Shown here: piece by piece, positions 15,078 to 16,236 of the stretch | How positions within the stretch are numbered: the first letter of the stretch is position 1 | Layout: the number at the start of each line of letters is the position of its first letter | NCBI GenBank assembly: GCA_012719335.1 | Contig: JAAYAO010000276.1 | Location: 1-16,236 of the forward strand | Source: Propionibacterium sp. | GTDB taxonomy: Bacteria; Actinomycetota; Actinomycetes; Propionibacteriales; Propionibacteriaceae | Reading direction: 5' to 3' | Length of the DNA: 16,236 nucleotides | Made by a program: the position numbers and the translations under genes | Notes under the pieces: model-generated | Database searches by the model: none | The model's input: only the letters and a program-made list of their open reading frames with translations | What the model was told of the DNA's origin: nothing

Positions 15078-15326
15078 ATGGAAACGGTGGGGCTGCGGGA
15101 ACTGAGGCAGGATGCCTCCGGGCTGTTGCGACGCGTGGAGCGTGGCGAGGAGATCGTCATCACCGTCTCCGGGCGGCCGAGCGCCAAGCTTGTGCCGACC
15201 CGTCAGGCCCGGTGGCAACGCTGGGACGATCTCGCCGACCTGTTCTCCGGTGCCCCCGATACCGACTGGGAAGCCGACCGGGAACTGATCGAGGACGCCG
15301 TTCGCGATCCCTGGGCAGAGCAGTGA
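15078..15326 (+). CDS. Phd/YefM family antitoxin
   Basis: An 82-residue antitoxin. Residues 1-45 (METVGLRELRQDASGLLRRV, then ERGEEIVITVSGRPSAKLVP) are the Phd/YefM DNA-binding and dimerisation domain. The acidic, Trp-rich C-terminus (WQRWDDLADLF and DTDWEADREL) is the segment that would wrap and inactivate the toxin. The ATG at 15078 directly follows the palindromic operator and a TACGCT -10, so initiation may be leaderless; GGGGG lies too close to act as a normal ribosome site. Its stop overlaps the toxin start by four bases (GTGA), the usual coupling in type II modules. The cognate toxin is a PIN-domain RNase, so the pair is of the VapBC kind with a Phd-type antitoxin. Confidence 0.92.
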   Translation: METVGLRELRQDASGLLRRVERGEEIVITVSGRPSAKLVPTRQARWQRWDDLADLFSGAPDTDWEADRELIEDAVRDPWAEQ

Positions 15327-15727
15327 CCGAACAGGCGGTAGCGCAGGAGCGTGGCCTGCTCGATACGAGCGTGGTGATTGCCACGGACGTCACACCGCTC
15401 CCCGGCATCCTCGCCATCAGCACGGTCACGCTCGCGGAACTGCACTTCGGGGTTCTCGTTGCCACGTCCACCGAGGTGCGTGCCGAGCGCCTGCGACGGC
15501 TCAGTATTCTGCAACGCCGATTCGACGCTCTGCCCCTCGACGAGGACGTGGCGGCCAGTTACGGTCACCTCGCGGCCGCGGTGGTGGAAGCTGGACGCCA
15601 ACCCCGTCGCCGCGCGATGGACCTGTTGATCGCAGCCACCGCTCATGCCCATGATGCCGTGCTCTACACCCGCAATCCCGAGGACTTCGGTGGCCTGCAA
15701 GATCTGGTGGATGTGCGCGTGGTCTGA
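15323..15727 (+). CDS. vapC: PIN-domain toxin, VapC family
   Basis: A 134-residue PIN-domain ribonuclease. The acidic metal-binding residues are in place: Asp14 (LLDTSVVI), Glu39 (TLAELHFG), Asp100 (AMDLLIAATA) and Asp121 (TRNPEDF). VapC toxins cut specific RNAs, often tRNAs or the 23S sarcin-ricin loop, when the antitoxin is degraded; the target here is unknown. The start is the GTG overlapping the antitoxin stop. The length is normal and the four acidic positions are intact, so the toxin should be active. The stop lies in front of short repeats and a convergent gene. Confidence 0.94.
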   Translation: MTEQAVAQERGLLDTSVVIATDVTPLPGILAISTVTLAELHFGVLVATSTEVRAERLRRLSILQRRFDALPLDEDVAASYGHLAAAVVEAGRQPRRRAMDLLIAATAHAHDAVLYTRNPEDFGGLQDLVDVRVV

Positions 15728-15767
15728 CCCCGCGGCCGCAGGGATGCCCGCAACGGACCGGCTTCAC

Positions 15768-15838
15768 CTCGACGAGCTCGGGACACGCGACAAGCTCAGC
15801 CGACGCCCGTCCGGCTGCGGTGTCGACGAGCTCAGCCC
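15768..15838 (-). repeat. Three short relatives of the hairpin repeat
   Basis: Between the convergent toxin and exporter genes lie TCGACGAGCTCG (near 15769-15780), GCGACAAGCTCAGCC (15787-15801) and GTCGACGAGCTCAGCCC (15822-15838). On the minus strand the latter two read GGCTGAGC, two bases, then GTCG. These match the two arms of the longer hairpin repeat with the variable inner stem absent. Confidence 0.5.
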
Positions 15839-15849
15839 CGTGGTGACCG

Positions 15850-16236
15850 TTACTCGCGGTTGTCGGCGCGGGACCGGGCCAGGGCTTTGGCGGCGGCTCC
15901 CACGCCGGCCCGCACATTGCGGTCGGCCAGTCGGCCGAAGTACGCCCCGAGGCTGATGCCGCCGGCGATGGCCAGGCCGGTGGCGGCCGCACCCCACAGG
16001 TGGGTGGCCGCGCTGGTGCCGGCCAGGGTCGCCATCTCGGGTTCGGTCAGGTAGTACAGGCCGCGGTAGATCATGCTGCCGGGCAGGAAGGCGACGATCC
16101 CCGCGGTCGAAACCGCCAGTGCCGGGACGTGGAAGCGCCCGGCGATCGGTTGGGTGATCAGGCCGACCACAACGCAGGCGAAGGCGGTGGCGACAACCGT
16201 GTCGAAGCCGAGTTGACCCGTGATCAGGTAGGCCAA
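15850..16236 (-). CDS. Threonine/serine exporter family protein, C-terminal part (ThrE-like)
   Basis: 128 residues of the C-terminus are visible; the gene continues past the right edge. Three or four hydrophobic segments are seen (about 10-32, 37-54, 79-97). The stretch VPALAVSTAGIVAFLPGSMIYRGLYYL matches the conserved PGxxxYRGL region of the ThrE domain, which in Corynebacterium exports threonine and serine. The last 30 residues are basic (ADRNVRAGVGAAAKALARSR) and probably cytoplasmic. The stop is TAA at 15850-15852. With only the C-terminus in hand, family membership is good but substrate is not certain. Confidence 0.8.
   Translation of the reverse strand: MAYLITGQLGFDTVVATAFACVVVGLITQPIAGRFHVPALAVSTAGIVAFLPGSMIYRGLYYLTEPEMATLAGTSAATHLWGAAATGLAIAGGISLGAYFGRLADRNVRAGVGAAAKALARSRADNRE

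Overview
The window is GC-rich with GC-biased third codon positions, several GTG starts and apparently leaderless transcripts. It carries a family set typical of Actinomycetota: an ultrashort translational Ile T-box before ileS, an LpqF/ORF12-like lipoprotein, a DUF4333 lipoprotein, a 421-residue aspartokinase with an internal start, an AtsA/AtsD-like sulfatase and a ThrE-type exporter. A high-GC actinobacterium is well supported; anything narrower (for example Propionibacteriales) is a guess.

Layout. The tail of an unidentified + strand gene (1-60) is followed by a cluster of hairpin repeats (61-255) and a GNAT acetyltransferase (292-711). On the minus strand come recR and ybaB (739-1672, 1-nt gap) and, behind its own terminator, a DUF4333 lipoprotein (1806-2090). 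ileS (2493-5636) has a promoter and a T-box leader in which one segment can pair with either the T-box or the Shine-Dalgarno sequence. An alpha/beta hydrolase overlaps ileS by 4 nt. Past another hairpin repeat, lysC (6414-7679) and a beta-lactamase-fold lipoprotein (7813-9180) lie on the minus strand, the latter only 34 bp from a divergent SDR oxidoreductase (9215-9964). A 92-bp palindrome precedes a small membrane protein (10214-10894). A zinc alcohol dehydrogenase (10962-12146) and an arylsulfatase (12270-14621) follow on the minus strand. The right end has tRNA-Pro(CGG), an intrinsic terminator, a Phd/VapC-type toxin-antitoxin module with a palindromic operator, short relatives of the hairpin repeat, and the C-terminal part of a ThrE-like exporter.

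Most genes are core housekeeping (recombination repair, translation, Asp-family amino acid synthesis). The accessory signal lies in the toxin-antitoxin module beside the tRNA, the sulfatase/dehydrogenase stretch and the repeats. The least explained observation is the repeat family. Four copies share a GGYT outer stem and GA facing GA, but carry different inner stems that stay perfectly self-complementary. No unmistakably new multi-gene system is visible.
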